A stretch of 64,000 nt of DNA from SIG437 sp045648985 (lineage in GTDB: Bacteria; Bacillota; Clostridia; UBA1381; UBA9506): NCBI GenBank assembly GCA_045648985.1, contig JAZROZ010000028.1, positions 45,542-109,541 of the forward strand, given 5' to 3'. The position numbers and the translations under genes are program-made. Numbering within the stretch: the first letter of the stretch is position 1; each line of letters begins with the position of its first letter. The notes under the pieces were generated by a model that was not told where the DNA came from, did no database searches, and saw nothing but the letters and a program-made list of their open reading frames with translations. Below are positions 15,687 to 23,698 of this stretch, piece by piece.

Positions 15687-15899
15687 ATGAAAAATTTAAA
15701 AACTCAAATAAAAAATATGTGTCCTGCATCAAAACTGATTTTAAAAGCAGGCACCCTTTTTGCAACACTTTTGCTGCTTCTTGCATTTTTCTCTTTTGAT
15801 TATGGCATAATGATGTGCTCCGTCAGTGTATATTTATTCTCCGAAAGTGTTGTGGCAGGACTTTTGTTTGACGTAATATCAAAACGAATGAATAAGTAA
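15687..15899 (+). CDS. Small membrane protein, unknown
   Basis: The 70-residue product has a basic N-terminus (MKNLKTQIKN) and two hydrophobic stretches (about 17-38 and 42-62), probably two membrane helices, ending in KRMNK. GAGG lies 8 bases before the ATG at 15687. It ends one base before a bidirectional terminator shared with the convergent M23 peptidase gene. I do not recognise the family. Confidence 0.7.
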   Translation: MKNLKTQIKNMCPASKLILKAGTLFATLLLLLAFFSFDYGIMMCSVSVYLFSESVVAGLLFDVISKRMNK

Positions 15900-15923
15900 A
15901 AGCAAGCCATATGGCTTGCTTTT
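15898..15923. terminator. Palindromic bidirectional terminator
   Basis: A perfect 26-bp palindrome (AAAAGCAAGCCAT and its complement) sits between the convergent small membrane protein and M23 peptidase genes, with T runs on the plus side. Confidence 0.8.
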
Positions 15924-15933
15924 TATATTTCTT

Positions 15934-17535
15934 CTAGTCAAGAAATCTCATGGGGTCTATTGCAATCCCTTCTTGTCTTACTTCAAAATGAAGATGCGCC
16001 CCTGTACTTCTTCCTGTATTTCCGACTTTGGCTATTAAATCATCTTTTGAAACAACCTGACCGACCTCTACTAAAAGCTCGCTACAATGAGCATAGCAAG
16101 TCTCTAAGCCGTTGCCATGGTCTATTTTTACCATATATCCATATCCACCGTTATTAAACTCGGCATATGTTACAGTTCCGTTGTCTGCAGCATAAATGGG
16201 CGTTCCTTCAGGGGCAGACAAGTCAACACCCTCATGTTTTCTTCCCCAACGACAGCCATAACGTGAAGAAAGTGTCCCGTTTGTCGGTACAATAAGATTT
16301 CCTGTTCCAACAGACGGAGGCGGTTCTTTAACTCCCACAAGCTCAACCTGAACTGTAGGTGTTTTTAAAATATTTTCAACTAAAATATCTCTTTTAGTCT
16401 CTTTTCCGTTTATATACGTTACGCACTCCTCGACTTCTTTTAAACCCTCTTTTCCGACTGTTTCTATCTTTGTTGTTCCCTGATAAAGCTCACCCGAGTC
16501 TTTTTGCACAGTTTCATAAGGGATTGATACTTCCCTTTGAACATATTCCATCGCTATGACATCTGCAAACATTCTTCCGGAATACAGCTTTAAAACTTGC
16601 CCCTTTTTTATCTTATCATCGCTAATTTCATTTGCACTTAAAATAGTATTTTCAGAAATCCTCATTTTTTCTGAAACCTCTTTAACAGTTTGTTCTTTGT
16701 CCGCCCTATAATATGAAAATTCTCCATTTAAAAGATAGGTAACTGCCGCATCTTTTGTATAAAGAATGTCCTTTGGCGCAAACATATATGATATTTTAAC
16801 ATCACTAGTAAATTTCACTTCCGAATCCATATCCTCATCAAAGAAAGACTCTTTATATTCTTCTACAGCTGTTTTTGCCATTTCCTCAGTTGGAAGCGAT
16901 ACAACCATTTCACCATCAATTACAATCGTATACGCAGGAATCATCATATTGGATAGCGATTTTAGTTTTTCAGTAAATTCGCTACGTGACAAAATATTTC
17001 TGTCAGGAATAATAGTTAAAGAAAACTCAGGCTTTCCTGAAAGCTCGAACTCTTTTCCCGTAAGAGTAAAAACATCTTCGCTAACATTGTTAAATACTTC
17101 GTTATATATACTTTTTGATGAAATCACACCTAAAGAAACATCACCAACCGTTACCTTATATCCCAAAGAACAAGTTGAAACGCATATAGCCGCACATATT
17201 ACTGCAAGCACACCGACTATGGCATATTTCAAGCTGTTGTCGTAAGTCCTTTGTCTTTTCGCACTTTTCAATCCTGACACTGCTCTTATAATCGCATTTC
17301 TTCCATTTTTAAAAATATCTCTTACTGCTTTAACTGTGGTATCCTTAAACGATTCACATTTTATACACAAGCTTTGCGCCTTTTCGGAAGCTATATCTTT
17401 TGTAGGAGTTGCAGGCTTTTTAAGCTCTCCCTCTGATTTTGTCGTATCAACCTTTTTTCTCTCATTAAAAACATAATAGCGACTCGGCGACTTTGTAAGC
17501 TTTGTCACCTTCGCCTCAGTTTTTATCTCAACCAA
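15934..17535 (-). CDS. M23 metallopeptidase with LysM and G5 domains
   Basis: The 533-residue cell-wall endopeptidase starts with a 100-residue basic cytosolic region and a membrane helix at about 104-125. The external part holds a LysM-like motif near 290-335 (VKEVSEKMRISENTILSANEI), a G5 domain near 345-415 (EVSIPYETVQKD to VENILKTPTVQVE), and a C-terminal M23 domain. Zinc ligands are visible in KHEGVDLSAP and HLHFEVR, and the second catalytic His in YAHCSELL. It should cleave peptidoglycan cross-bridges or, if the zinc site works with an inhibitory partner, act in wall growth or sporulation. The long cytosolic tail is unusual for the family. Confidence 0.92.
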   Translation of the reverse strand: MVEIKTEAKVTKLTKSPSRYYVFNERKKVDTTKSEGELKKPATPTKDIASEKAQSLCIKCESFKDTTVKAVRDIFKNGRNAIIRAVSGLKSAKRQRTYDNSLKYAIVGVLAVICAAICVSTCSLGYKVTVGDVSLGVISSKSIYNEVFNNVSEDVFTLTGKEFELSGKPEFSLTIIPDRNILSRSEFTEKLKSLSNMMIPAYTIVIDGEMVVSLPTEEMAKTAVEEYKESFFDEDMDSEVKFTSDVKISYMFAPKDILYTKDAAVTYLLNGEFSYYRADKEQTVKEVSEKMRISENTILSANEISDDKIKKGQVLKLYSGRMFADVIAMEYVQREVSIPYETVQKDSGELYQGTTKIETVGKEGLKEVEECVTYINGKETKRDILVENILKTPTVQVELVGVKEPPPSVGTGNLIVPTNGTLSSRYGCRWGRKHEGVDLSAPEGTPIYAADNGTVTYAEFNNGGYGYMVKIDHGNGLETCYAHCSELLVEVGQVVSKDDLIAKVGNTGRSTGAHLHFEVRQEGIAIDPMRFLD

Positions 17536-17957
17536 AGATTCTCACCTCGTTTTCTTACTTGATACTTATTCTATTCAAAAAATTTTGAAATTATTACAAA
17601 ATTGTTAAAAACCAAATGTTATTTTACAATACTTTTGTAATAATTTCAATGGTAAAATTGTTAATTTTTTATGAACAAGACGATTTTGACGGCTGATTAT
17701 GCGTATTGACAACAATTTAGCAATATGCTAGAATAGATTTAATAATAGTTAAATCTATTCAGCTAAATTCGCGTTCCGCGAGCTAAATGTACTAACGCAC
17801 GCTAAATTACTTCATAGCTAAATTGACCTTCAGTCAGCTATAAGGCGAATTTAATTTAGCTACTCCGAAGGAGTTATTTAGCTGTGGAGCAAAGCGGAAT
17901 AATTTAGCTTTGAGCTTTACCTCAAAACTTAGCTAAAAAATTATAGGAAGTAAAAAT
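17536..17957. other. 422-bp intergenic region with repeat array
   Basis: The left 200 bases are AT-rich without a clear feature. The right half is filled by the symmetrical AGCTAAAT array described separately. No coding frame with a ribosome binding site is present until GGAAG before 17958. Confidence 0.6.
17761..17937. repeat. Symmetrical AGCTAAAT/ATTTAGCT repeat array
   Basis: Three exact AGCTAAAT copies (17761, 17781, 17816) plus one variant CGCTAAAT (17800) are followed by three exact inverted copies ATTTAGCT (17854, 17876, 17902) and a final AGCTAAAA (17931). Between them are small hairpins such as CGCG-TTC-CGCG and CTCC-GAA-GGAG. The whole can fold as one branched cruciform. It ends about 20 bases before the four-helix-bundle gene. 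Confidence 0.75.
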
Positions 17958-18317
17958 ATGGCAGAAAGCATAATGCTTGATAAGGCAAAGGATTTTGCAG
18001 TTGAAATTATAAGTATGTGTAAGAATATAAAAGAAATTAAAAGGGAAAGTGTTCTAACAAATCAGCTTATGCGTTCTGGAACATCAATTGGTGCTAATAT
18101 TCACGAATCAAAATATGCACATGGTACAGCAGATTTTATATCAAAAATGCAGATTGCCCTAAAAGAGTGCTATGAATCAGAATATTGGTTGGAACTGCTT
18201 AATCGAACAGGATATATTGATGACGAGCAATATAAAAATATAATAAATGATTGCGGACAAATTCGTAGAATGTTGATTTCATCAATTAATACTGTTAAAG
18301 AAAAATTACAAAAATGA
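17958..18317 (+). CDS. Four-helix-bundle protein (23S rRNA intervening-sequence family)
   Basis: The 119-residue helical protein has the family signature: DKAKDFAVEI, LTNQLMRSGTSIGANIHES, FISKMQIALKECYESEYWLELL. Members are encoded by intervening sequences in 23S rRNA genes, occur alone in many genomes, and include Avd, the accessory protein of diversity-generating retroelements. No rRNA or reverse transcriptase gene is near, so its role here is open. GGAAG precedes the ATG. The palindromic array immediately upstream suggests it may travel as a small unit. Confidence 0.9.
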   Translation: MAESIMLDKAKDFAVEIISMCKNIKEIKRESVLTNQLMRSGTSIGANIHESKYAHGTADFISKMQIALKECYESEYWLELLNRTGYIDDEQYKNIINDCGQIRRMLISSINTVKEKLQK

Positions 18318-18322
18318 GGTAA

Positions 18323-18649
18323 ATGATGAAGAAATTATCCTTGGTAGATAAAATATCACTTGGAATTATTATAGTTAATTTTATTAGCTTTTTATCTACA
18401 TTAATATTTAAAAATACATTATATCGTATTAATAATCTGTTTGATATGATTGTGGCTGTCCTGATGATGCATACGATATTTGGTATCATTATAACAGCGA
18501 TAATAGGTTTAATTTTGAACATTGTGTCTATTGTCAAAAAGATCAGGAAAAATGTTGGAGTGAAATTTAATATCGTATTATTTGTTTTGTATGCTTTAAA
18601 TATTCCAATTTGGTGGCAATTCTTTTTTGATGCTTTGATGTATGTGTGA
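18323..18649 (+). CDS. Small integral membrane protein, unknown
   Basis: The 108-residue product has three hydrophobic segments (about 10-28, 41-70, 82-102) and basic loops (VKKIRKN). It begins six bases after the four-helix-bundle stop, so both probably share a transcript. A GAGGTAA site precedes the double ATG. I do not recognise the family. Confidence 0.65.
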   Translation: MMKKLSLVDKISLGIIIVNFISFLSTLIFKNTLYRINNLFDMIVAVLMMHTIFGIIITAIIGLILNIVSIVKKIRKNVGVKFNIVLFVLYALNIPIWWQFFFDALMYV

Positions 18650-18716
18650 CACTGGCATCTAAATTGTTCACTGATTCTAAAATGAATGCGTAAAAGAGAA
18701 GAAAGAAGGCTTTTGT

Positions 18717-19493
18717 ATGGATTTATACACTACTTTACCTGATGGATATGATAAGATGCCAACACTCGAGCATTTTAAGGTTGATGAATATATGAAATAT
18801 ACCGACTGTGCATTTTTGGTTCTTCCCGGCGGCGGATATACACACTTCGGTAACCATGAGGGCTATGGTTATGCAAAAATGTTTAACAGCTGGGGTGCAA
18901 ATGCGTTTGTCCTTAAATATAGTTTAGCACCGACACATTTCCCCGCTCAGCTCAATGATGCAAGAAAAGCCGTGCAGTATATCAGAAAACACGCAGAAGA
19001 ATATGGTATAAATCCTGACAAAATAATCGTTGTAGGCTCGTCAGCCGGCGGGCACTTAGCGGCTATGCTTTCTACATATAAAGAAGAAGTGCCACATGTT
19101 GTTGACGAGTTAAGCGAGCAAAATTTTCTTCCGAATTATCAGGTCCTTTGCTACCCTGTAATAGACCTTGCAGACAAGGTTATCACACATCAAGGCTCTG
19201 CAGATAGCCTTTTGGGAAAAGACCACGATATAGAGCTTGCTAAAACTTTAAGTCCAAATTTAATAGCAGATGAAACTGCCCCGCCCGCTTTTATCTTTCA
19301 TAATGCTGACGATGCAGGTGTTTCTGTTTACAACAGTATTAACTATGCAAAAGCCCTTATTAAACATAACGTCCCTACGGAGCTTCACATATTCCCAAAC
19401 GGTGGGCATGGTATCGGTCCTGCATGCAAAATGCATTGCGGACAATGGACAACTCTTCTATTTAATTGGCTTAAGGAAATGAATATCTACTAA
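18717..19493 (+). CDS. Alpha/beta hydrolase, acetyl-esterase-like
   Basis: The 258-residue esterase has the oxyanion loop LPGGGY (the HGGG equivalent), the nucleophile motif GSSAGGHLAA, and the C-terminal His in NGGHGIG; the acidic residue is probably in HNADDAG. This is the Aes/BD-FAE group, which often removes acetyl groups from xylan-derived sugars. There is no signal peptide, so it acts in the cytosol on imported oligosaccharides or other small esters. It precedes a HAD phosphatase gene by 20 bases. Confidence 0.9.
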   Translation: MDLYTTLPDGYDKMPTLEHFKVDEYMKYTDCAFLVLPGGGYTHFGNHEGYGYAKMFNSWGANAFVLKYSLAPTHFPAQLNDARKAVQYIRKHAEEYGINPDKIIVVGSSAGGHLAAMLSTYKEEVPHVVDELSEQNFLPNYQVLCYPVIDLADKVITHQGSADSLLGKDHDIELAKTLSPNLIADETAPPAFIFHNADDAGVSVYNSINYAKALIKHNVPTELHIFPNGGHGIGPACKMHCGQWTTLLFNWLKEMNIY

Positions 19494-19513
19494 ACTGAAA
19501 GGAAAGAACAATT

Positions 19514-20176
19514 TTGATAAAGGCTTGTATTTTTGATTTAGACGGAACTCTTTGTGATACACTCACAACAATTGCATACTTCGGAAATGAAACACTAAAA
19601 CATTTTGAGCTTCCCGAGATTGAGATAAATAAATATAAATATATGATAGGAAACGGATATAAAAATCTCGTTCGTAATATGCTTAATTACCTTGATTCAT
19701 ATACAGATGAGCTTTTCTTAGAAGTAAGCGAGCATTATTTTAAGGCTTATGACAAGAATCCTCTCTATCTTACCGCACCATATGATGGCATCCTGGCTAT
19801 GCTTGATAGCCTTTCAAAAAAAGGTATTAAAACAGCCATTTTATCAAACAAGCCTGATAACGCGACAAAAAATGTAGTAAAAGAAATTTTGACATCTCAC
19901 GATTTTTCGCACGTTCAGGGCTTTATCGAGGGTGTTCCGCTTAAACCCGCTCCTGATTCTCTTTTAAATATCATCTCTTTCTTGGATGTCCCAAAAGAAG
20001 AATGTCTTTATATAGGCGATACTTCAACCGATATTGAAACAGGTAAAAATGCAGAAATAAAGACAGTAGGTGTTCTCTGGGGTTTCCGCACCGAAAAGGA
20101 ACTTAAAGACGCAGGCGCAGATATGATTGCGCAGACTCCTTCGGATATTATAGACTTTATCGGTATGCTTAAATAG
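19514..20176 (+). CDS. HAD-family phosphatase (phosphoglycolate phosphatase-like)
   Basis: The 220-residue enzyme shows the four HAD motifs: DLDGTLCDT with nucleophile and acid Asp, the LSNKPD threonine/serine loop, the Lys in PLKPAPDS and GDTSTDIET. A helical cap between motifs places it with Gph/PpaX-like phosphatases. The substrate is not certain. The start is TTG at 19514 preceded by GGAAAG, and the family N-terminus IKACIFDLDG follows directly. The terminator overlaps its stop codon. Confidence 0.9.
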   Translation: MIKACIFDLDGTLCDTLTTIAYFGNETLKHFELPEIEINKYKYMIGNGYKNLVRNMLNYLDSYTDELFLEVSEHYFKAYDKNPLYLTAPYDGILAMLDSLSKKGIKTAILSNKPDNATKNVVKEILTSHDFSHVQGFIEGVPLKPAPDSLLNIISFLDVPKEECLYIGDTSTDIETGKNAEIKTVGVLWGFRTEKELKDAGADMIAQTPSDIIDFIGMLK

Positions 20177-20188
20177 CATACCGATAAA
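20156..20188 (+). terminator. Terminator overlapping the HAD gene stop
   Basis: A 14-bp stem (20156-20169 with 20175-20188) includes the TAG stop in its loop region and runs into TTTTTT. Confidence 0.85.
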
Positions 20189-20205
20189 AATTTTTTAATA
20201 AATGC

Positions 20206-20233
20206 TTGATTTTTCAAAAAATTATGTTATAAT
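20206..20233 (+). promoter_or_regulatory. Promoter of tRNA-Glu
   Basis: TTGATT (20206-20211) and TATAAT (20228-20233) are 16 bases apart, 19 bases before the tRNA 5' end. Confidence 0.7.
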
Positions 20234-20252
20234 AATAAGGTAAATTGAATAA

Positions 20253-20327
20253 GGCCTGTTGGTCAAGTGGTTAAGACGCCGCCCTCTCACGGCGGAATCA
20301 GGGGTTCGACTCCCCTACGGGTCACCA
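20253..20327 (+). tRNA. tRNA-Glu (CTC)
   Basis: A full cloverleaf can be folded: acceptor GGCCTGT with ACGGGTC, anticodon stem CCGCC/GGCGG around the loop CTCTCAC (anticodon CTC), T arm GGGG-TTCGACT-CCCC. Discriminator A and an encoded CCA end at 20327. The CTC isoacceptor reads GAG codons. Confidence 0.96.
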
Positions 20328-20363
20328 AAAATCGACATTCTTCGACAGAGGAATGTCGATTTT
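20328..20363 (+). terminator. Terminator after tRNA-Glu
   Basis: A 13-bp stem (20328-20340 with 20351-20363, core ATCGACATTC) directly follows the tRNA and leads into TTTACTTTTT. Confidence 0.8.
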
Positions 20364-20364
20364 A

Positions 20365-20448
20365 CTTTTTACCTATTCACTATTCACTTTTTCCTAAAAT
20401 GTCTTGTGGATTTTCAGAAGGTAATAGGTAAAAAGAGGAAAAGACATT
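20365..20448. repeat. Two interleaved inverted repeats (pseudoknot-like order)
   Basis: CTTTTTACCTATT (20365-20377) is complementary to 20423-20435, and AATGTCTT (20398-20405) to 20441-20448. The pairs interleave rather than nest. There is no coding frame here. Confidence 0.5.
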
Positions 20449-20560
20449 GACAAAATCTATGTTTTATGATATGTTGTATTTGGTGAAAGTTGCGATTTTT
20501 AACAATAACGAATAGTTTACATATATTTAGCACGTTTATTTTTAAAGAAAGGATTTAATT

Positions 20561-22315
20561 ATGGATTTTTTTGATTTATTAAATTTAATCGGTGGCCTGT
20601 GCCTTTTCCTTTTTGGTATGGACCTCATGGGTCAGGCTTTAGAGCGCCGCGCAGGTAACAAACTAAGCGCTTTAATCAGCACCCTTACAACTAACAGGCT
20701 CGCAGGCTTTTTAACAGGACTCGGTGTAACTGCTGTTATCCAGAGTTCTTCTGCAACAACGGTTATGGCTGTCGGCTTTGTTAACTCCGGAATTATGACT
20801 TTAAAACAGTCAATCGGCATTATCATGGGCGCTAACATAGGAACAACCGTTACAGCATGGATTTTAAGCCTTGGCGGTATTGAAAGCTCCAATTTCTTCC
20901 TCCAGCTTTTAAAGCCCACTTCGTTTACACCTGTTCTTGCCCTTATAGGTATCATTTTTCAGATGTTCTCGAAAAGCTCAAAGAAAAAAGATACAGGAAT
21001 TATTCTTTTAGGCTTTGCGATTTTAATGTTTGGTATGGAAACTATGTCAGGAGCTGTTTCAGGACTTCGTGACGTACCTGCTTTCCAGCAGATGTTTATA
21101 ATGTTTACAAACCCGATACTCGGTGTAATCGCAGGTGCCGTGCTTACAGGCATAATTCAGTCAAGCTCTGCTTCTGTTGGTATTCTGCAAGCACTTACTG
21201 TAACAGGTCAGATTACTTACGGCGCAGCATTCCCTATCATTATGGGACAGAATATCGGTACTTGCGTAACTGCACTTTTATCTTCTGTAGGAGCTAACAG
21301 AAACGCAAAGCGTGTTGCCATTGTTCACTTATCATTTAATGTAATAGGAACTGTAATACTTCTTATTGTCCTCTATATTGCAAAGGGCTTTTTCATGCCG
21401 GCAATTCTTGGTGAAACTGCAACGCATTTCGGTATAGCTGTTGCACACTCTTTGTTTAATGTAATTTGTACAGCAATTCTGCTCCCTGCATCGGGACTTT
21501 TAGAAAAGCTTGCATGCAAACTTGTTCCTGACGCAAAGGTTAAAGAAGAAGTATCAGAGCTTGATGAACGTCTTCTCGCAACTCCTGCCGTTGCACTTGA
21601 CCACTGCTTAAAGCATGCAATTGGAATGGCGAACTGTGCAACAAGTGCTTTAAATGACAGTATTGATATGCTTTTTGGTTACAAAAAAGATGTGGCTGCG
21701 TCAATTCGCGAAAGGGAAGAAAAAACAGACCACTACGAAGATGTCATCGCTAACTATCTGCTTAAATTAAGTACGCACCAGACAGGCGACAGAGAAAGAG
21801 AAAAAGCAGCGCAGCTTTTAAAACTTATCGGCGACTTTGAAAGACTTTCTGACCATGCGGTCAATATCGTAGAATCAGCAGAAGAGCTCCTCGAAAAAGA
21901 AATTGAATTTTCAGGTGTTGCTAAAGAAGAGCTTATGGCAATCACAGGAGCAACAAAGGAAATCAACAACTTGTCTCTTCGTGCATTTGTTAATAATGAT
22001 GTAAATATTGCATTTGATATTGAGCCTTTAGAAGAGCTTATCGACAGATTTAAAGAAGTGCTGCGTGCAAACCACATTTCAAGACTCCAGCAAGGCGGTT
22101 GCAGTATTGATGCAGGCTTTATCTGGTCAGACCTACTTACTAACTTAGAAAGAACATCAGACCATTGCTCGAATATTGCAGGATGCATAATTGAAACTGC
22201 TCATCATAATATGAATATGCACCAGAGCCTTCGTGCTATAAAATCAGAAAGTTCGGAGTATAAGGAAAAATACGCATATTATTCTAAAAAATATCCGCTT
22301 CCGGAAAATAAGTAA
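20561..22315 (+). CDS. Na/phosphate cotransporter family protein with PhoU-like domain
   Basis: The 584-residue membrane protein has two Na/Pi-cotransporter repeats, each with the signature QSSSAT (about residue 63) and QSSSAS (about residue 205), and about eight membrane segments to residue 315. The C-terminal third (about 345-560) is a soluble helical PhoU-like domain with two three-helix repeats. It should import phosphate with sodium, the PhoU part tuning activity. It is monocistronic with its own terminator. TTTACA and TTAGCA spaced by 11 bases at 20516-20532 could be a weak PhoP box. Confidence 0.92.
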   Translation: MDFFDLLNLIGGLCLFLFGMDLMGQALERRAGNKLSALISTLTTNRLAGFLTGLGVTAVIQSSSATTVMAVGFVNSGIMTLKQSIGIIMGANIGTTVTAWILSLGGIESSNFFLQLLKPTSFTPVLALIGIIFQMFSKSSKKKDTGIILLGFAILMFGMETMSGAVSGLRDVPAFQQMFIMFTNPILGVIAGAVLTGIIQSSSASVGILQALTVTGQITYGAAFPIIMGQNIGTCVTALLSSVGANRNAKRVAIVHLSFNVIGTVILLIVLYIAKGFFMPAILGETATHFGIAVAHSLFNVICTAILLPASGLLEKLACKLVPDAKVKEEVSELDERLLATPAVALDHCLKHAIGMANCATSALNDSIDMLFGYKKDVAASIREREEKTDHYEDVIANYLLKLSTHQTGDREREKAAQLLKLIGDFERLSDHAVNIVESAEELLEKEIEFSGVAKEELMAITGATKEINNLSLRAFVNNDVNIAFDIEPLEELIDRFKEVLRANHISRLQQGGCSIDAGFIWSDLLTNLERTSDHCSNIAGCIIETAHHNMNMHQSLRAIKSESSEYKEKYAYYSKKYPLPENK

Positions 22316-22324
22316 TTATTTTAA

Positions 22325-22358
22325 AAGAGCTGTGACAGATTGTTTTGTCACAGCTCTT
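22325..22358. terminator. Terminator between nptA-like and cvpA genes
   Basis: A 13-bp stem (22325-22337 with 22346-22358, AAGAGCTGTGACA) lies between two convergent genes and can serve both. Confidence 0.8.
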
Positions 22359-22376
22359 AAATTGATAACAAAAAAT

Positions 22377-23033
22377 TTATTTTCCTGATATCATATTCAC
22401 AAGCAAATTATTATCATACATCTCTCTAGCTATCAGGGATGTTTTTATTTCTTTTATAAGGAACTCATTTTGACTGAGTGCAGAATTAAAAGTTATAATT
22501 GCAAGTACAAGATAAATAACAAATACTCCTGTCAAACATCCAAGTGCCCCGCCCAAAAGTCTGTTAAATCCCCTTATAATCGGTATTTTTGTCAGCAGAT
22601 TAAGCATATGAGTGAGAATAAACATCAAAATTCTCACAACTAAAAATACGGCAATTATACTGATTAAGTTAATTACAAGTGTGCTGACCGTTTGAGCCGC
22701 TGTCTTCTTTGCTGTATTTTCTATCTCCTGAGTTTTGTCTTCTATCGCTTTTTGGATAGTTTCAGGAAAAAACATCACTTTTTCTTCTTGTTTTTGTGCT
22801 TGTTCTTCAATCTCAGTTTCCATCCCAAGACTTTTTTCAACATTTTCTTCAATCACAGTTTTTAATCCGCTGTTATTTATGTAGCCTGAAACAACAGGGT
22901 ATGCTAAAGACGCAACCAAAAGCGATATGATAATTGAAAAAACTCCTATAACAGAACGCGCAAATCCACGTTTTGCACTTATTATAATACAAACAAAGAT
23001 TATTGCAATAACTATCAAGTCTGCCCAGTTCAT
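22377..23033 (-). CDS. cvpA: CvpA family membrane protein
   Basis: The 218-residue protein has four predicted membrane segments (near 4-22, 26-46, 105-128 and 142-166) and the CvpA pattern DLIVIAIIFVCIIISAKRG and GFNRLLGGALGCLTG. The inserted loop (55-100) is acidic and coiled. CvpA was linked to colicin V export and purine regulation; its biochemical role is unsettled. The ATG at 23033 follows AAGGAAGG, which rules out the longer form. It ends the long minus-strand cluster, and the 54-bp leader repeat lies just upstream. Confidence 0.9.
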   Translation of the reverse strand: MNWADLIVIAIIFVCIIISAKRGFARSVIGVFSIIISLLVASLAYPVVSGYINNSGLKTVIEENVEKSLGMETEIEEQAQKQEEKVMFFPETIQKAIEDKTQEIENTAKKTAAQTVSTLVINLISIIAVFLVVRILMFILTHMLNLLTKIPIIRGFNRLLGGALGCLTGVFVIYLVLAIITFNSALSQNEFLIKEIKTSLIAREMYDNNLLVNMISGK

Positions 23034-23046
23034 TTTTGCACCTTCC

Positions 23047-23100
23047 TTAACCAAAAGAGAATAATCCGAACTCCGATTTTTAGAGGCAGATTTTCTCTTT
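23047..23100 (-). repeat. 54-bp leader repeat, copy 1 (before cvpA)
   Basis: This stretch matches 24866-24919 at about 49 of 54 positions. Read on the minus strand it starts AAAGAGAA and ends with TTCTCTTT-type complement, enclosing smaller complementary segments (AATC with GATT, CTC with GAG). It ends right before the ribosome binding site of cvpA. Confidence 0.8.
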
Positions 23101-23109
23101 CAATGTGTT

Positions 23110-23664
23110 TTAATGTGTTTTAATGTTTTTTGAATATATATCTATTATTTTGATTATCGCAGGGATGAGTATAAGTTGTAATAAAATTCCCGGAAATGAA
23201 TCAACTATCCCGCCTGTTATAAATGTGCCAAAGGTAAACGATTTGCCTGCCACTCCAAGTAAAATGGCCTTTGCCGTTCCCCATACTATACGTCCCCCAA
23301 CCATAGCTATGAGCATAGAGCAATATAACCACCATGTCTGTTTTTTGTGAAAATTAAAATACAAAAAACCAATTATCAGACCATATGCGCAGAGTTCAGC
23401 TGACATCCACACGGCATTTGGATAAATCGGGGGCATTCCTGCTATAACAGCTCTTAAAAACGGCAGAATAAGCCCTACTGCAAAACCATATTTACCACCG
23501 CAAATAAGCCCGCAAAGCATAACTGGAATATGCATGGGAAGTAATGTGTCACCTATTTCTTTAATCTGTCCTGTCAGAAACGGCAAGACAAAACCAAGCG
23601 ACAGAAACATCGCAGACAGTACCATTTTTTTAGTTTTTATTTTGCTTAGCAGGCTGCTTTTCAT
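23110..23664 (-). CDS. ECF transporter S component
   Basis: The 184-residue membrane protein has about six hydrophobic helices and the S-component pattern MVLSAMFLSLGFVLPF, then LPMHIPVMLCGLICGGKYG, a hallmark of vitamin-binding subunits of energy-coupling-factor transporters. It would capture a vitamin at the membrane and dock with the EcfA1-EcfA2-EcfT module encoded upstream in the same direction. The substrate cannot be told from sequence; no riboswitch is seen before it. Confidence 0.88.
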   Translation of the reverse strand: MKSSLLSKIKTKKMVLSAMFLSLGFVLPFLTGQIKEIGDTLLPMHIPVMLCGLICGGKYGFAVGLILPFLRAVIAGMPPIYPNAVWMSAELCAYGLIIGFLYFNFHKKQTWWLYCSMLIAMVGGRIVWGTAKAILLGVAGKSFTFGTFITGGIVDSFPGILLQLILIPAIIKIIDIYSKNIKTH

Positions 23665-23698
23665 TTTATAACCACCAATGCATTATTTTTTCTTTTAA

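Noticed and set aside
16766..17245. 159-codon antisense frame within the M23 peptidase gene
   Set aside because: No ribosome binding site and the opposite strand encodes a clear peptidase.
17761..17937. CRISPR-like array at the AGCTAAAT repeats
   Set aside because: Repeats are only 8 bases, unevenly spaced and switch orientation halfway.
17958..18317. Diversity-generating retroelement, because of the Avd-like fold
   Set aside because: No reverse transcriptase and no template/variable repeat pair is present nearby.
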